Of a stretch of DNA of 64,000 nt, positions 45,747 through 53,707 are shown piece by piece. Origin of the DNA: an uncultured Mucilaginibacter sp. GTDB lineage: Bacteria > Bacteroidota > Bacteroidia > Sphingobacteriales > Sphingobacteriaceae. The notes below the pieces were generated by a model. It did no database searches. It saw only the letters and a list, made by a program, of their open reading frames with translations, and was not told where the DNA came from. The DNA lies in NCBI RefSeq assembly GCF_946479965.1, contig NZ_CAMLHX010000013.1, forward strand, positions 1 to 64,000. The letters are read 5' to 3'. Position 1 is the first letter of the stretch. Each line of letters opens with the position of its first letter. The position numbers and the translations under genes are program-made.

Positions 45747-47138
45747 ATGATGCTAAAACAATATGATGCTATTATTATAGGTGCGGGACAAGCTGGTGTG
45801 TCACTGGCCAAAAAATTGGCAAACGCCGGAAAAAAGGTAGCATTAATTGAAAAGCGTTGGGTTGGCGGCACTTGCGTAAATGATGGCTGTACACCTACCA
45901 AAACCTGGGTGGCATCGGCTAAGGCGGCCTGGGCTGCTGCAAACAGTGCGCATCTGGGTATAAAAATTAAGAACTACAAAGTTGATTTTGCGCAGATCAA
46001 AAAACGAAAGGACGAGATAGTACTTAATGCGCGGAATGGAATCGAGAAAGCAATGCTGGAAACGCCGGGTTTGGATCTTTTACATGGCGAAGCCACGTTT
46101 ACAGGGCATAAAACAATAGCCATAAAATTGAATAGCCACGGCGTTAAACACATTAAAGGCGATTGGATATTCATTAATACCGGCACAGAAACTTTTATCC
46201 CTTACATTGAAGGTTTATCAAATATAGATTACCTCACATCAACCAGTATCCTTGAGCTGGATAAGATACCGGAGCATTTGCTTGTACTGGGCGGCAATTA
46301 TATTGGGCTGGAGTTTGGCCAAATGTTCCGCCGCTTTGGGAGTAAGGTTACCCTAATAGAAAGATCGCAGCGTTTGCTGGGCAAAGAGGATGAAGATATT
46401 GCGCTTGAAATGCAAAAGATACTCCGGTTGGAGGACATCGACATACAAACCGGATCAGAAGTGGTTAAGTTTAAACAGAAAGCTAATGGGAAAATAATAG
46501 CGACAGTAAAAAATGCCGAGGTAGAAAAAAAGATAAAATGTTCGCACGTTTTGCTTGCTGTAGGGCGGGTTCCCAGAACGCAATCACCGGGCCTGGAAAA
46601 AACAGGAGTGGCGGTGGATGAGAAAGGATTTATAAAAGTAAATGGCAAGTTAGAAACTAACGTGCCGGGTATTTATGCTTTAGGCGATGTAAATGGTGGG
46701 CCGCCATTTACGCATATTGCGTATAATGATTACACCATAGTCTATCGTAATTTGATTGAAGGAGCTAAATATACCACCAAAGACAGGCCGCTGCCTTATT
46801 GTATGTTCACTGATCCGCAGTTGGGCCGGATAGGTATCAACGAAACCGAGGCTAAAAAAAAGGGATTGGATGTTAAAATAGCACATCTGCCCATGTCGCG
46901 CGTAGCGCGGGCGGTTGAGGTTGGCGATACCCGTGGTTTTATGAAGGCCGTTGTTGATGCCAAAACGAAAAAAATATTAGGCGCAGCTGTATTAGGAGAG
47001 GAGGGCGGCGAGATCATGTCGGTACTGCAAATGGCAATGGAGGGCAATATTACTTATGATAGGATCAGATACTGTGTTTTTGCGCATCCGCTGTACGCGG
47101 AGTCATTGAATAATCTGTTCATGACCATTAAAGAATAG
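45747..47138 (+). CDS. FAD-dependent pyridine nucleotide-disulfide oxidoreductase (MerA/Lpd-like)
   Basis: 463 residues. FAD-binding AIIIGAGQAGVSLAKKLA; the redox disulfide GGTCVNDGCTPTKT (CxxxxC) near residues 45-50; NAD(P)H-binding LVLGGNYIGLEFGQMF; FAD motif GIYALGDVNG; and a C-terminal FAHPLYAESLNNLF in the place of the His-Glu pair. This is the class I family of glutathione, mercuric and lipoamide reductases. There is no heavy-metal-binding N-terminus and no C-terminal Cys pair of MerA. It is the first gene of a tight operon with the transporter and egtB/egtD (7 nt to the next gene), so it may reduce ergothioneine disulfide or a related thiol; this is inference. Confidence 0.83.
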   Translation: MMLKQYDAIIIGAGQAGVSLAKKLANAGKKVALIEKRWVGGTCVNDGCTPTKTWVASAKAAWAAANSAHLGIKIKNYKVDFAQIKKRKDEIVLNARNGIEKAMLETPGLDLLHGEATFTGHKTIAIKLNSHGVKHIKGDWIFINTGTETFIPYIEGLSNIDYLTSTSILELDKIPEHLLVLGGNYIGLEFGQMFRRFGSKVTLIERSQRLLGKEDEDIALEMQKILRLEDIDIQTGSEVVKFKQKANGKIIATVKNAEVEKKIKCSHVLLAVGRVPRTQSPGLEKTGVAVDEKGFIKVNGKLETNVPGIYALGDVNGGPPFTHIAYNDYTIVYRNLIEGAKYTTKDRPLPYCMFTDPQLGRIGINETEAKKKGLDVKIAHLPMSRVARAVEVGDTRGFMKAVVDAKTKKILGAAVLGEEGGEIMSVLQMAMEGNITYDRIRYCVFAHPLYAESLNNLFMTIKE

Positions 47139-47145
47139 TACCACT

Positions 47146-48102
47146 GTGATAAAAGTTGAACAATTAAGCAAATCATTCGGTAATATAACAGCCGTTAATA
47201 AGGTTTCGTTTGAGGTTGCGGAGCAGGAGACGCTTGTCTTATTAGGAACCAGCGGATGTGGCAAAACAACGCTGCTTAAAATGATAAACCGCTTGATTGA
47301 ACCTACTTCGGGCACAATACTGGTTAACGGTGAGAACATTCTCAATAAAAATGCGGCAGAACTAAGGCGCGGCATTGGTTATGTGTTACAAAATACGGGT
47401 CTGTTTCCGCATTATACAGTGGCTGAAAATATTGCAATAGTTCCGCAATTGCTTAAATGGGATAGAAAGAGGATCGAAACCCGAACCCATGAATTACTGG
47501 AAAAGCTTCATCTCGACAAAAAAATCTTAAATACCTATCCAAATGAACTAAGCGGCGGTCAGCAGCAGCGTGTAGGTTTGGCCCGTGCTTTAGTGGCAAA
47601 TCCGCCCGTATTATTAATGGATGAACCCTTTGGTGCGCTGGATACCATAACACGGTCGAAAATACAGGCCGAGTTTAGAGGCCTTGATGAATTGAAACGC
47701 AAAACCATCATCATGGTTACCCACGACGTGCAGGAAGCTTTTGAGCTGGGCGATCGTATTTGCTTGATGGATAAAGGCAGCATAGTGCAATTAGGTACTC
47801 CCGCAGACTTGCTGTTTAAACCCGCTGATAAATTTGCGCTTGATTTTTTAAAAGAGCAGCGCCTGCTGCTTGAGTTTAAAGCAGTGAAACCCCCTCCGCC
47901 CCCTGAAGGGGGAACTTTTGAATTGAGCGGCGTTGTTTTGCCATCCGATGCAAGTTTGTGGTTTTTCTTGGAGCAGTTGAAATTTACGAGTGCGGAAAAT
48001 ATCTCCATCCGCGATAGCGAGCATAAAGAAATTGGAAAACTTGGGTTTGAAGAACTAATGTCAGCCTTTTATCAGCATAAAAAACCTTCTCGCCATGAAT
48101 GA
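47146..48102 (+). CDS. ABC transporter ATPase, OpuCA/EgtV-like
   Basis: 318 residues, GTG start. Walker A GTSGCGKTT, Q-loop LQNTGLFPHYTVAENI, signature LSGGQQQR, Walker B LLMDEPFGALD and H-loop VTHD. It matches the quaternary-amine subfamily (proline/glycine betaine/choline, and EgtV). A C-terminal regulatory region follows, in which a proline-rich PPPPPEGG stretch encoded by a small palindromic repeat interrupts the chain at about residues 249-256. The gene overlaps the permease by 8 nt. With the EgtB/EgtD genes downstream, ergothioneine is the best guess for the substrate; a betaine or choline substrate cannot be excluded. Confidence 0.85.
   Translation: MIKVEQLSKSFGNITAVNKVSFEVAEQETLVLLGTSGCGKTTLLKMINRLIEPTSGTILVNGENILNKNAAELRRGIGYVLQNTGLFPHYTVAENIAIVPQLLKWDRKRIETRTHELLEKLHLDKKILNTYPNELSGGQQQRVGLARALVANPPVLLMDEPFGALDTITRSKIQAEFRGLDELKRKTIIMVTHDVQEAFELGDRICLMDKGSIVQLGTPADLLFKPADKFALDFLKEQRLLLEFKAVKPPPPPEGGTFELSGVVLPSDASLWFFLEQLKFTSAENISIRDSEHKEIGKLGFEELMSAFYQHKKPSRHE
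47889..47918 (+). repeat. GC-rich palindromic repeat inside the ATPase gene
   Basis: ACCCCCTCCGCCCCCTGAAG followed by GGGGAACTTT, with the hairpin CCCCC-TGAA-GGGGG at 47899-47912. Its base composition is unlike the surrounding gene, and it is read in frame as KPPPPPEGGTF. I believe similar stretches occur in other Bacteroidota genomes, but I cannot check this. Confidence 0.55.
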
Positions 48103-49666
48103 AGCACAGCAAACTTTATGGGAATTTATGCAGCAGCAATCTGATAAACTGTGGGCTCAAACCTTGCAACATATCGGCCTTACTTTTATTTCGCTGTTTA
48201 TAGCTATACTGATAGGCTTACCATTGGGGATATTCATTAGTCGCAGACAGCAATTTGCAGGGGCAGTACTAGGCTTTGCAGGAGTAATGCAAACCATCCC
48301 GAGTATAGCGCTGCTTGGATTTTTAATACCGATATTGGGGATCGGGGCCAAACCTGCTATAGTCGCGCTTTTTTTATACGCCCTGTTACCTATCATCCGA
48401 AATACCTACACCGGTATTACCGGCGTGAATGCTGATGTAAGAGAGGCGGCTGTAGCCATGGGTATGAACAGAGCCCAAATATTAACCAAAGTGGAGTTGC
48501 CGCTCGCTATGCCCGTAATATTGGCGGGCATCCGCACAGCAACAGTAATTAATGTCGGGGTTGCTACACTGGCCTCTTATATTGCGGCCGGCGGCCTGGG
48601 CGAATTTATATTCGGTGGTATATCCCTCAATAACACCAACATGATATTGGCAGGAGCTATTCCGGCCGCCTTACTGGCCATTTTGTTTGATCAACTGCTT
48701 TCGCTGATGCAGAAAGTCAACCTTAAAAAAGTAAAGGTCCTTGTTGTTGCTGCACCGGTATTGGTTGTATTGCTTTCGTCGTTTTATTTCTTGCCATCAG
48801 CTTATGGGGGCAAACTTACTGCAGGGTTTACTCCTGAGTTTATGGGCAGGCAGGATGGCAACCTCGGCCTGCAAAGTAAATACGGTTTAAAAATACACAC
48901 CATTGTTATAAGTGACGCGGTGATGTACAAGGCTGCTTTTGAAAAGGAACTGGATGTTATAAGCGGATACTCAACCGATGGCCGCCTGAAAGCTTTTGAT
49001 CTGGTTACTTTGGTTGATGATAAGAAAATATTTCCACCATACTATGCTGCGCCGATTGTGAGTGAAGATGCATTGAAGAAATTTCCTGACCTTGAGCAGA
49101 CATTAAATCTGCTATCCGGCAAAATAAATGATAGCCTGATGACGGATTTAAATTACCGCACCGACTATCTTCACCAAAGCCCGGAGCGGGTGGCAAAGGA
49201 TTTTTTAATAGCGCATAAATTATGGCGGCCGGCGCGAAATGGCCATGCCGGCGAGGTGCGCATTGGCTCAAAAATATTTGGAGAACAATACATTTTGGCG
49301 AATATGTACGCGATTTTGATTGAAGGATATACGGATTATTCGGTAGCTACTAAAACAGGCCTGGGCGGTACCAAAATATGCTTTGATGCGCTAACCAATA
49401 ACCAGATAGAGTTTTATCCGGAATATACCGGGACGGGGCTGTTGGCAATATTGCAGGCGCCGACACCTGTTGTTGGTAAACTAGGAGGAGACAAGAATAA
49501 AACATACACCTATGTAAAAAATGAATTTGCAAAGCGATATCATATTAAATGGCTACAACCTATAGGGTTTAATAACGCGTACGCTTTAATGATGCGGCAA
49601 AAACAAGCAGCAGGGTTAGGCGTTAAAACTATATCAGATCTGAAACATTATCTGGACAAGAAATAA
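48095..49666 (+). CDS. ABC permease fused to a permuted substrate-binding domain (EgtU-like)
   Basis: 523 residues. Residues 1-235 are an OpuCB-type permease (LPLGIFISR, AVAMGMNRAQILTKVELPLAMPVILAGI as the EAA loop). The rest is a quaternary-amine-type substrate-binding domain, but the halves are in swapped order: residues about 240-375 (PEFMGRQDG, DVISGYSTDGRL, DDKKIFPPYYAAP) correspond to the C-terminal half of the usual domain, and residues about 386-523 (VRIGSKIFGEQYILANMYAI, EFYPEYTGTGLL, GFNNAYALMMR, ISDLKHYL) correspond to the N-terminal half. The chain end joins naturally to residue 240. EgtU-type fusions with a normal order are known to import ergothioneine; the next gene is egtB. 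Confidence 0.88.
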   Translation: MNEAQQTLWEFMQQQSDKLWAQTLQHIGLTFISLFIAILIGLPLGIFISRRQQFAGAVLGFAGVMQTIPSIALLGFLIPILGIGAKPAIVALFLYALLPIIRNTYTGITGVNADVREAAVAMGMNRAQILTKVELPLAMPVILAGIRTATVINVGVATLASYIAAGGLGEFIFGGISLNNTNMILAGAIPAALLAILFDQLLSLMQKVNLKKVKVLVVAAPVLVVLLSSFYFLPSAYGGKLTAGFTPEFMGRQDGNLGLQSKYGLKIHTIVISDAVMYKAAFEKELDVISGYSTDGRLKAFDLVTLVDDKKIFPPYYAAPIVSEDALKKFPDLEQTLNLLSGKINDSLMTDLNYRTDYLHQSPERVAKDFLIAHKLWRPARNGHAGEVRIGSKIFGEQYILANMYAILIEGYTDYSVATKTGLGGTKICFDALTNNQIEFYPEYTGTGLLAILQAPTPVVGKLGGDKNKTYTYVKNEFAKRYHIKWLQPIGFNNAYALMMRQKQAAGLGVKTISDLKHYLDKK

Positions 49667-50815
49667 ATGAAATTAGCAGACCGTTACCTTAAAACACGTA
49701 AACTGACAGAAACTATTTGCAGCCACCTGCAAACCGAGGATTATGTGGTACAGCCGGTGGTGGATGTAAGTCCGCCTAAATGGCATTTGGGCCATACCAC
49801 CTGGTTTTTTGAGACTTTTATTTTGAAGCCCTACTTTATGGGCTATCAGGAGTATAGCCCTGAGTTTAACTACGTGTTTAACAGCTACTACGAAACAGTG
49901 GGCAACAGGGTTATTCGTACTGATAGGGGTAATTTGAGTCGCCCTACGGTTATTGATATTTACCGCTATCGCGAGTATGTGGATGAGGCAATGGTTAATT
50001 TCCTTTGTCATGAGCCATCAGCCGATGTAAAAGAATTGATTATCCTCGGCTTTAACCACGAGGAACAGCATCAGGAGTTGTTGTATACCGATATAAAATA
50101 CATTTTAGGGCATAACCCGCTGTTCCCGGCTTATGATAAAAACTATGTATCGCCTAAAGTAGAATGGGTCGACGGCGATTTTATCAGCATGGCAGAGGGT
50201 GTTTACGAGATAGGTTTTGAAGGGGACGGTTTTTGTTTTGATAATGAGTTGAACAGGCACAAAGTATATTTAAACAGCTACAGGATAAGTCCTAATCTGG
50301 TAACTAATGCCGAGTATCTGGAATTTATTAATGCTGATGGTTACCATGATTTCCGCCACTGGCATGCAGAGGGGTGGGATTGGGTAAATACCCATAAAAT
50401 TGAAGCACCGTTGTACTGGCATTTGATTGATGGCGAATGGCATAATTATACTTACCGTGCCTTGGAACCGCTTAATTTGAAGGAGCCTGTTTGTCATATT
50501 AGCTTTTTTGAAGCGTATGCTTATGCATCTTGGAAAGGGATGCGCCTGCCTACCGAATTTGAGTGGGAGGCCGCTGCCAACCAATTTAAATGGGGCAAAA
50601 GCTGGGAATGGACCGAAAGCGCCTACTTGCCTTACCCCGGATTTGCCAAAGCACCCGGCGCAATTGGCGAGTATAATGGCAAGTTTATGGTGAATCAGAA
50701 GGTGTTGCGTGGCGCATCAGAAGTTACATCACCGGGGCATAGCAGGGCTACTTACCGCAACTTTTTTCAAACTCATTTACGCTGGCAGTTTACGGGGATC
50801 CGCCTGGCCAGGTAA
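49667..50815 (+). CDS. egtB: EgtB, ergothioneine biosynthesis sulfoxide synthase
   Basis: 382 residues, starting directly on the stop of the transporter gene. The N-terminal DinB-like domain holds the iron ligands: WHLGHTTWFFE and HEEQHQELLYTDI, the HxxxHxE pattern of EgtB. The C-terminal half is a formylglycine-generating-enzyme-like domain (GVYEIGFEGDGFCFDNEL, GMRLPTEFEWEAAA, VLRGASEVTSPGHSRATYRNFF). EgtB joins hercynine (trimethylhistidine) and a cysteine or gamma-glutamylcysteine using O2. No egtC-like amidohydrolase or C-S lyase (egtE) is seen in the window. The length is slightly short for the family but all motifs are present. Confidence 0.93.
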   Translation: MKLADRYLKTRKLTETICSHLQTEDYVVQPVVDVSPPKWHLGHTTWFFETFILKPYFMGYQEYSPEFNYVFNSYYETVGNRVIRTDRGNLSRPTVIDIYRYREYVDEAMVNFLCHEPSADVKELIILGFNHEEQHQELLYTDIKYILGHNPLFPAYDKNYVSPKVEWVDGDFISMAEGVYEIGFEGDGFCFDNELNRHKVYLNSYRISPNLVTNAEYLEFINADGYHDFRHWHAEGWDWVNTHKIEAPLYWHLIDGEWHNYTYRALEPLNLKEPVCHISFFEAYAYASWKGMRLPTEFEWEAAANQFKWGKSWEWTESAYLPYPGFAKAPGAIGEYNGKFMVNQKVLRGASEVTSPGHSRATYRNFFQTHLRWQFTGIRLAR

Positions 50816-50829
50816 TAATATTAACAAGC

Positions 50830-51813
50830 ATGGATCAAACTACATCTACTATGACAACTGATGCGCCTGATATAAAAACCACGCAGTTTTATACCGACGT
50901 AATAAAAGGACTTACGACTAGCCCCAAGCGCCTAAGTTCTAAATATTTTTATGATGCTAAAGGCGATAAGATATTCCAGGAGCTGATGAATTGCGAGGAG
51001 TACTACCCAACCAAATGCGAACTGGAGGTATTCTCAGAGCAAACAGCTGAACTTGCACAGGCTATTGCGGGTGATGGCGAGCCATTTGATCTGATAGAGC
51101 TGGGTGCCGGCGATGCCATGAAATCGACCTACCTGCTGCGGTATTTGCTTGACCAAAAGATCGACTTCACTTATCTGCCCATTGATATATCAGATAACGT
51201 GATATCCTACTTAAATAATACCTTACCGCTGACCTTGCCTGGTCTTAACATAACTGGCCTTAACGGGGAGTACTTTGATATGCTTAAAAAGGCCGCTACC
51301 CTACCAACGCGGCGCAAGGTGGTGATGTTTTTGGGTTCCAACGTAGGGAATATGCCGGTTACTGAGGCTATTGGGTTTATTAAGGAGCTCAACAGGCACT
51401 TGTCGGCGGGAGATATGCTGCTGATAGGCATCGACCTTAAAAAAGCCCCTAAGACGGTGCTTGCGGCCTATAACGATAAGGAGGGTATTACCAAACGGTT
51501 CAATCTTAACCTGTTGGAAAGGATAAACAGGGAACTTAACGGCGATTTTGATTTGCAGCAATTTGACCACTACGCCACTTACGACCCTGAAACCGGGGCC
51601 TGTAAGAGCTATCTGGTAAGCTTAAATGACCAAACAGTGCATATTGGCGACGAAGTCATCCGCTTTGTTAAGGATGAGTACATTTATATGGAGATATCGC
51701 AGAAGTTTACCATAAAGCAGACAGAGCAAATGGCCCGCGAAGCCGGCTTTACACCCGTACGGGAGCTATTTGACAGCAAGCAGTGGTTTATGGATGCTGT
51801 ATGGGTGGCCTAA
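50830..51813 (+). CDS. egtD: EgtD, L-histidine N-alpha-methyltransferase
   Basis: 327 residues. It methylates histidine three times with SAM to give hercynine, the substrate of EgtB. The N-terminal SPKRLSSKYFYDAKGDKIFQEL with CEEYYPTKCE, the SAM-binding DLIELGAGDAMKS and the FLGSNVGNM segment are diagnostic, and the C-terminal half contains the histidine-binding INRELNGDFDLQQFDHYATY. It lies 14 nt after egtB and closes the operon; there is no strong terminator before the repeat at 51822. Confidence 0.95.
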   Translation: MDQTTSTMTTDAPDIKTTQFYTDVIKGLTTSPKRLSSKYFYDAKGDKIFQELMNCEEYYPTKCELEVFSEQTAELAQAIAGDGEPFDLIELGAGDAMKSTYLLRYLLDQKIDFTYLPIDISDNVISYLNNTLPLTLPGLNITGLNGEYFDMLKKAATLPTRRKVVMFLGSNVGNMPVTEAIGFIKELNRHLSAGDMLLIGIDLKKAPKTVLAAYNDKEGITKRFNLNLLERINRELNGDFDLQQFDHYATYDPETGACKSYLVSLNDQTVHIGDEVIRFVKDEYIYMEISQKFTIKQTEQMAREAGFTPVRELFDSKQWFMDAVWVA

Positions 51814-51821
51814 TACAGGTT

Positions 51822-52028
51822 GTTTGTTCCGGTGTGCGGAGGTGAAACAAATGGAACAAAGCGGAGCAGTATTTTTATTAAGTAGTTGGTATACAGCAAT
51901 CTGCTGTTTTTGCCCGGAACAAAGTGGAACAAATATTCGTCAGGAAATTTAGCTGTGGGATTGGGTTAATTTGCTGATAATCAGCATGCTGAAAAATTGG
52001 TCGATTTTGCTCCGGTAGCGGAGCAAGA
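51822..52028 (+). repeat. Dispersed intergenic repeat, copy 2
   Basis: Shares with 23191-23386, in the same order and orientation: GGTGAAACAAA followed by GGAACAAAGCGGA, GTCAGGAAATTTAGCT, a TCAGCATGCTGA-type segment and a final GTAGCGGAGCAAG. It fills most of the gap between egtD and the convergent small lipoprotein gene. A further GGAACAAAGTGGAACAAA is present here, so the unit has internal duplication of the GGAACAAAG motif. Confidence 0.6.
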
Positions 52029-52042
52029 AAATGATGTAAATT

Positions 52043-52180
52043 TTAAGTACGGCTGTCGGGTGTGGCCGTTGTTTTTACCTTACCAAACTTAGGGCAGCCG
52101 CAATCTTTTTTGAAGATACCGCAGGCCGATGTGCAGAGCAACAGCGCCAAACCCATCAATATAACTTTACTTTTTAACAT
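52043..52180 (-). CDS. Tiny lipoprotein with CGCP motif, 45 residues
   Basis: A 45-residue frame, MLKSKVILMGLALLLC with a lipobox TSAC (Cys 20), then GIFKKDCGCPKFGKV and a short polar tail. It overlaps the end of the VanZ-like gene by 14 nt in another frame, so translation is probably coupled. Similar tiny lipoproteins ending in a CxCPxFGK motif occur, as far as I recall, downstream of gcvH/vanZ genes in other Bacteroidota; function unknown. Confidence 0.7.
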   Translation of the reverse strand: MLKSKVILMGLALLLCTSACGIFKKDCGCPKFGKVKTTATPDSRT

Positions 52181-52562
52181 GTTCTGTCGCGTTTATCGTT
52201 ATTAATACACTAAATATCCCCATACATGCGCCAACCGAATCTGCAAACAGATCATCCCAATCGCCGCTGCGCCAGGTAAATATGGTAAGTTGCAATATTT
52301 CTATCAATGCGCCAAATGCTATTGCAAGCAAGGTAATAAGCCAGGCATTTTTATAAGTTAAACGTTCGTTTATTTTCTGGCGTATAAATCCGTTCGCAAT
52401 AAATACTACTAGTACAAAGAACAAACCACAATGCACTAATTTATCAAAGCCCGGAAAAAACAGGTGCGATTTGCCAACCTCACCAATCTCAACGTTACAA
52501 AGTATAAAAACAAATAAGGCCCACAGTAGGGTGAGCCTTTGATTTTTTAACAGGGTATTCAT
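52167..52562 (-). CDS. VanZ-like membrane protein
   Basis: 131 residues with four predicted membrane helices: the first at LTLLWALFVFILC, then FDKLVHCGLFFVLVVFIANGF, AWLITLLAIAFGALIEILQ and SVGACMGIFSVLITI. FDKLVH..F and GALIEILQ..(x)..R..(D)WDDLFADSVGA are the conserved VanZ family elements. Some VanZ relatives change glycopeptide resistance, but most have no known role. It is 3 nt downstream of gcvH in the same direction. Confidence 0.83.
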   Translation of the reverse strand: MNTLLKNQRLTLLWALFVFILCNVEIGEVGKSHLFFPGFDKLVHCGLFFVLVVFIANGFIRQKINERLTYKNAWLITLLAIAFGALIEILQLTIFTWRSGDWDDLFADSVGACMGIFSVLITINATEHVKK

Positions 52563-52565
52563 CCC

Positions 52566-52946
52566 TTATTCGCCAATAATGGCTTTGTAAGCGTCGGCTG
52601 ATAATAAGCCTTCCGCATCAGCAACATTGCTTAAGCTTACTTTTACCATCCATCCTTCACCATACGGATCGCTGTTTACTAATTCGGGCTGGCTGTCAAG
52701 CGCGGGGTTAACCTGCGTTACAGTGCCTGTAAGCGGCATAAACAGGTCTGATACGGTTTTAACGGCCTCTACGGTGCCAAAAACTTCTTCGGCAGCAACT
52801 TCTTTGCCTACCGAGGGAATATCGACATAAACAATATCTCCTAACTCACGCTGTGCAAATTCAGTAATGCCAATGTAGGCATCGCCGCCTTCAACTCTAA
52901 TCCATTCGTGGTCTTTGGTGTATTTTAATTCAGCGGGAAAGTTCAT
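52566..52946 (-). CDS. gcvH: GcvH, glycine cleavage system H protein
   Basis: 126 residues from the ATG at 52946 (the frame is open three codons further). The lipoyl-carrier domain is complete, with the lipoylated Lys in [11 protein letters not shown], preceded by [10 protein letters not shown] and followed by [15 protein letters not shown]. It carries the aminomethyl intermediate between the P, T and L proteins of the glycine cleavage system; none of those genes is in the window. It is followed by the VanZ-like gene and the tiny lipoprotein. Confidence 0.97.
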   Translation of the reverse strand: MNFPAELKYTKDHEWIRVEGGDAYIGITEFAQRELGDIVYVDIPSVGKEVAAEEVFGTVEAVKTVSDLFMPLTGTVTQVNPALDSQPELVNSDPYGEGWMVKVSLSNVADAEGLLSADAYKAIIGE

Positions 52947-53066
52947 TTCTATCAATTTTATGTTTTCAAAAATAAGAAAACTTTATAGAAGAGAAATAAG
53001 TTAAAGGATAAAGCTTACATTTAATTTTTGCAGCCCATACTGCACAAAAAGTATCATACCCTATAT

Positions 53067-53612
53067 ATGAGAAGAATAAAATGTGTGCTCGTCGCCATTT
53101 GTGCTTGCGCTTTATTAAGCTGCAAGGAAAACGATGCTGAGAAAACCACGCCCGCTGTTAAAGAACCTTTAATGGTGGTTGAGAAGGTTGATGCTGAGTT
53201 CATCGCGACAGCAAATGATATATGTAACGCCGAAATAACAGCTGGAAAGCTGGCCATGGCCAAAGGCTCAGACAAACGCATAAAAAATTTCGGGCGGATA
53301 ATGGTTAAGGATTATACAAAGGGGGCCGCTAAATTGCTTAAACTCTCAAAAGCAAAAAGAATACCGCTGCCTGATAGTTTAACGGCCGAAACAGCAGGCA
53401 AGATGGCTGCGCTTAATACCATGACGGGGAAGGGTTTTGACCGGGCCTATATTGATTACATAACTGCAGATCATCAAAGCGCTATCAAGACTTTTGAGCA
53501 GGCCCAAAAAAATTGTTTTGATAAAGAGATCAAAACAACGGCCCGAAAAGGTATACTCGTTTTTAAAAGGCATCTGGAGGCCATCTTTTCCATCGAAGAC
53601 AGTATGCACTAA
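53067..53612 (+). CDS. DUF4142-family lipoprotein
   Basis: 181 residues from the ATG at 53067. Signal peptide with lipobox ALLSC (about Cys 19). The body is the four-helix ferritin-like DUF4142 domain: FIATANDICNAEITAGKLAMAKGSDKRIKNFGRIMVKDYTKG at the start, and FDRAYIDYITADHQSAIKTFEQAQ later. The conserved His in the DHQ segment is present. Biochemical function unknown; these proteins occur in envelope and stress contexts. Monocistronic. Confidence 0.83.
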   Translation: MRRIKCVLVAICACALLSCKENDAEKTTPAVKEPLMVVEKVDAEFIATANDICNAEITAGKLAMAKGSDKRIKNFGRIMVKDYTKGAAKLLKLSKAKRIPLPDSLTAETAGKMAALNTMTGKGFDRAYIDYITADHQSAIKTFEQAQKNCFDKEIKTTARKGILVFKRHLEAIFSIEDSMH

Positions 53613-53707
53613 CAAAAACGTTATCGTGATTTTTACAGGGAATTTTTGCATTAGCCCTTTTAAAGCAATAATTTGGCTGCTGTAAATCAATAATCAGGTC
53701 AATTTTT

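Noticed and set aside
45747..47138. Mercuric reductase
   Set aside because: No N-terminal metal-binding domain, no C-terminal Cys pair and no mer genes nearby.
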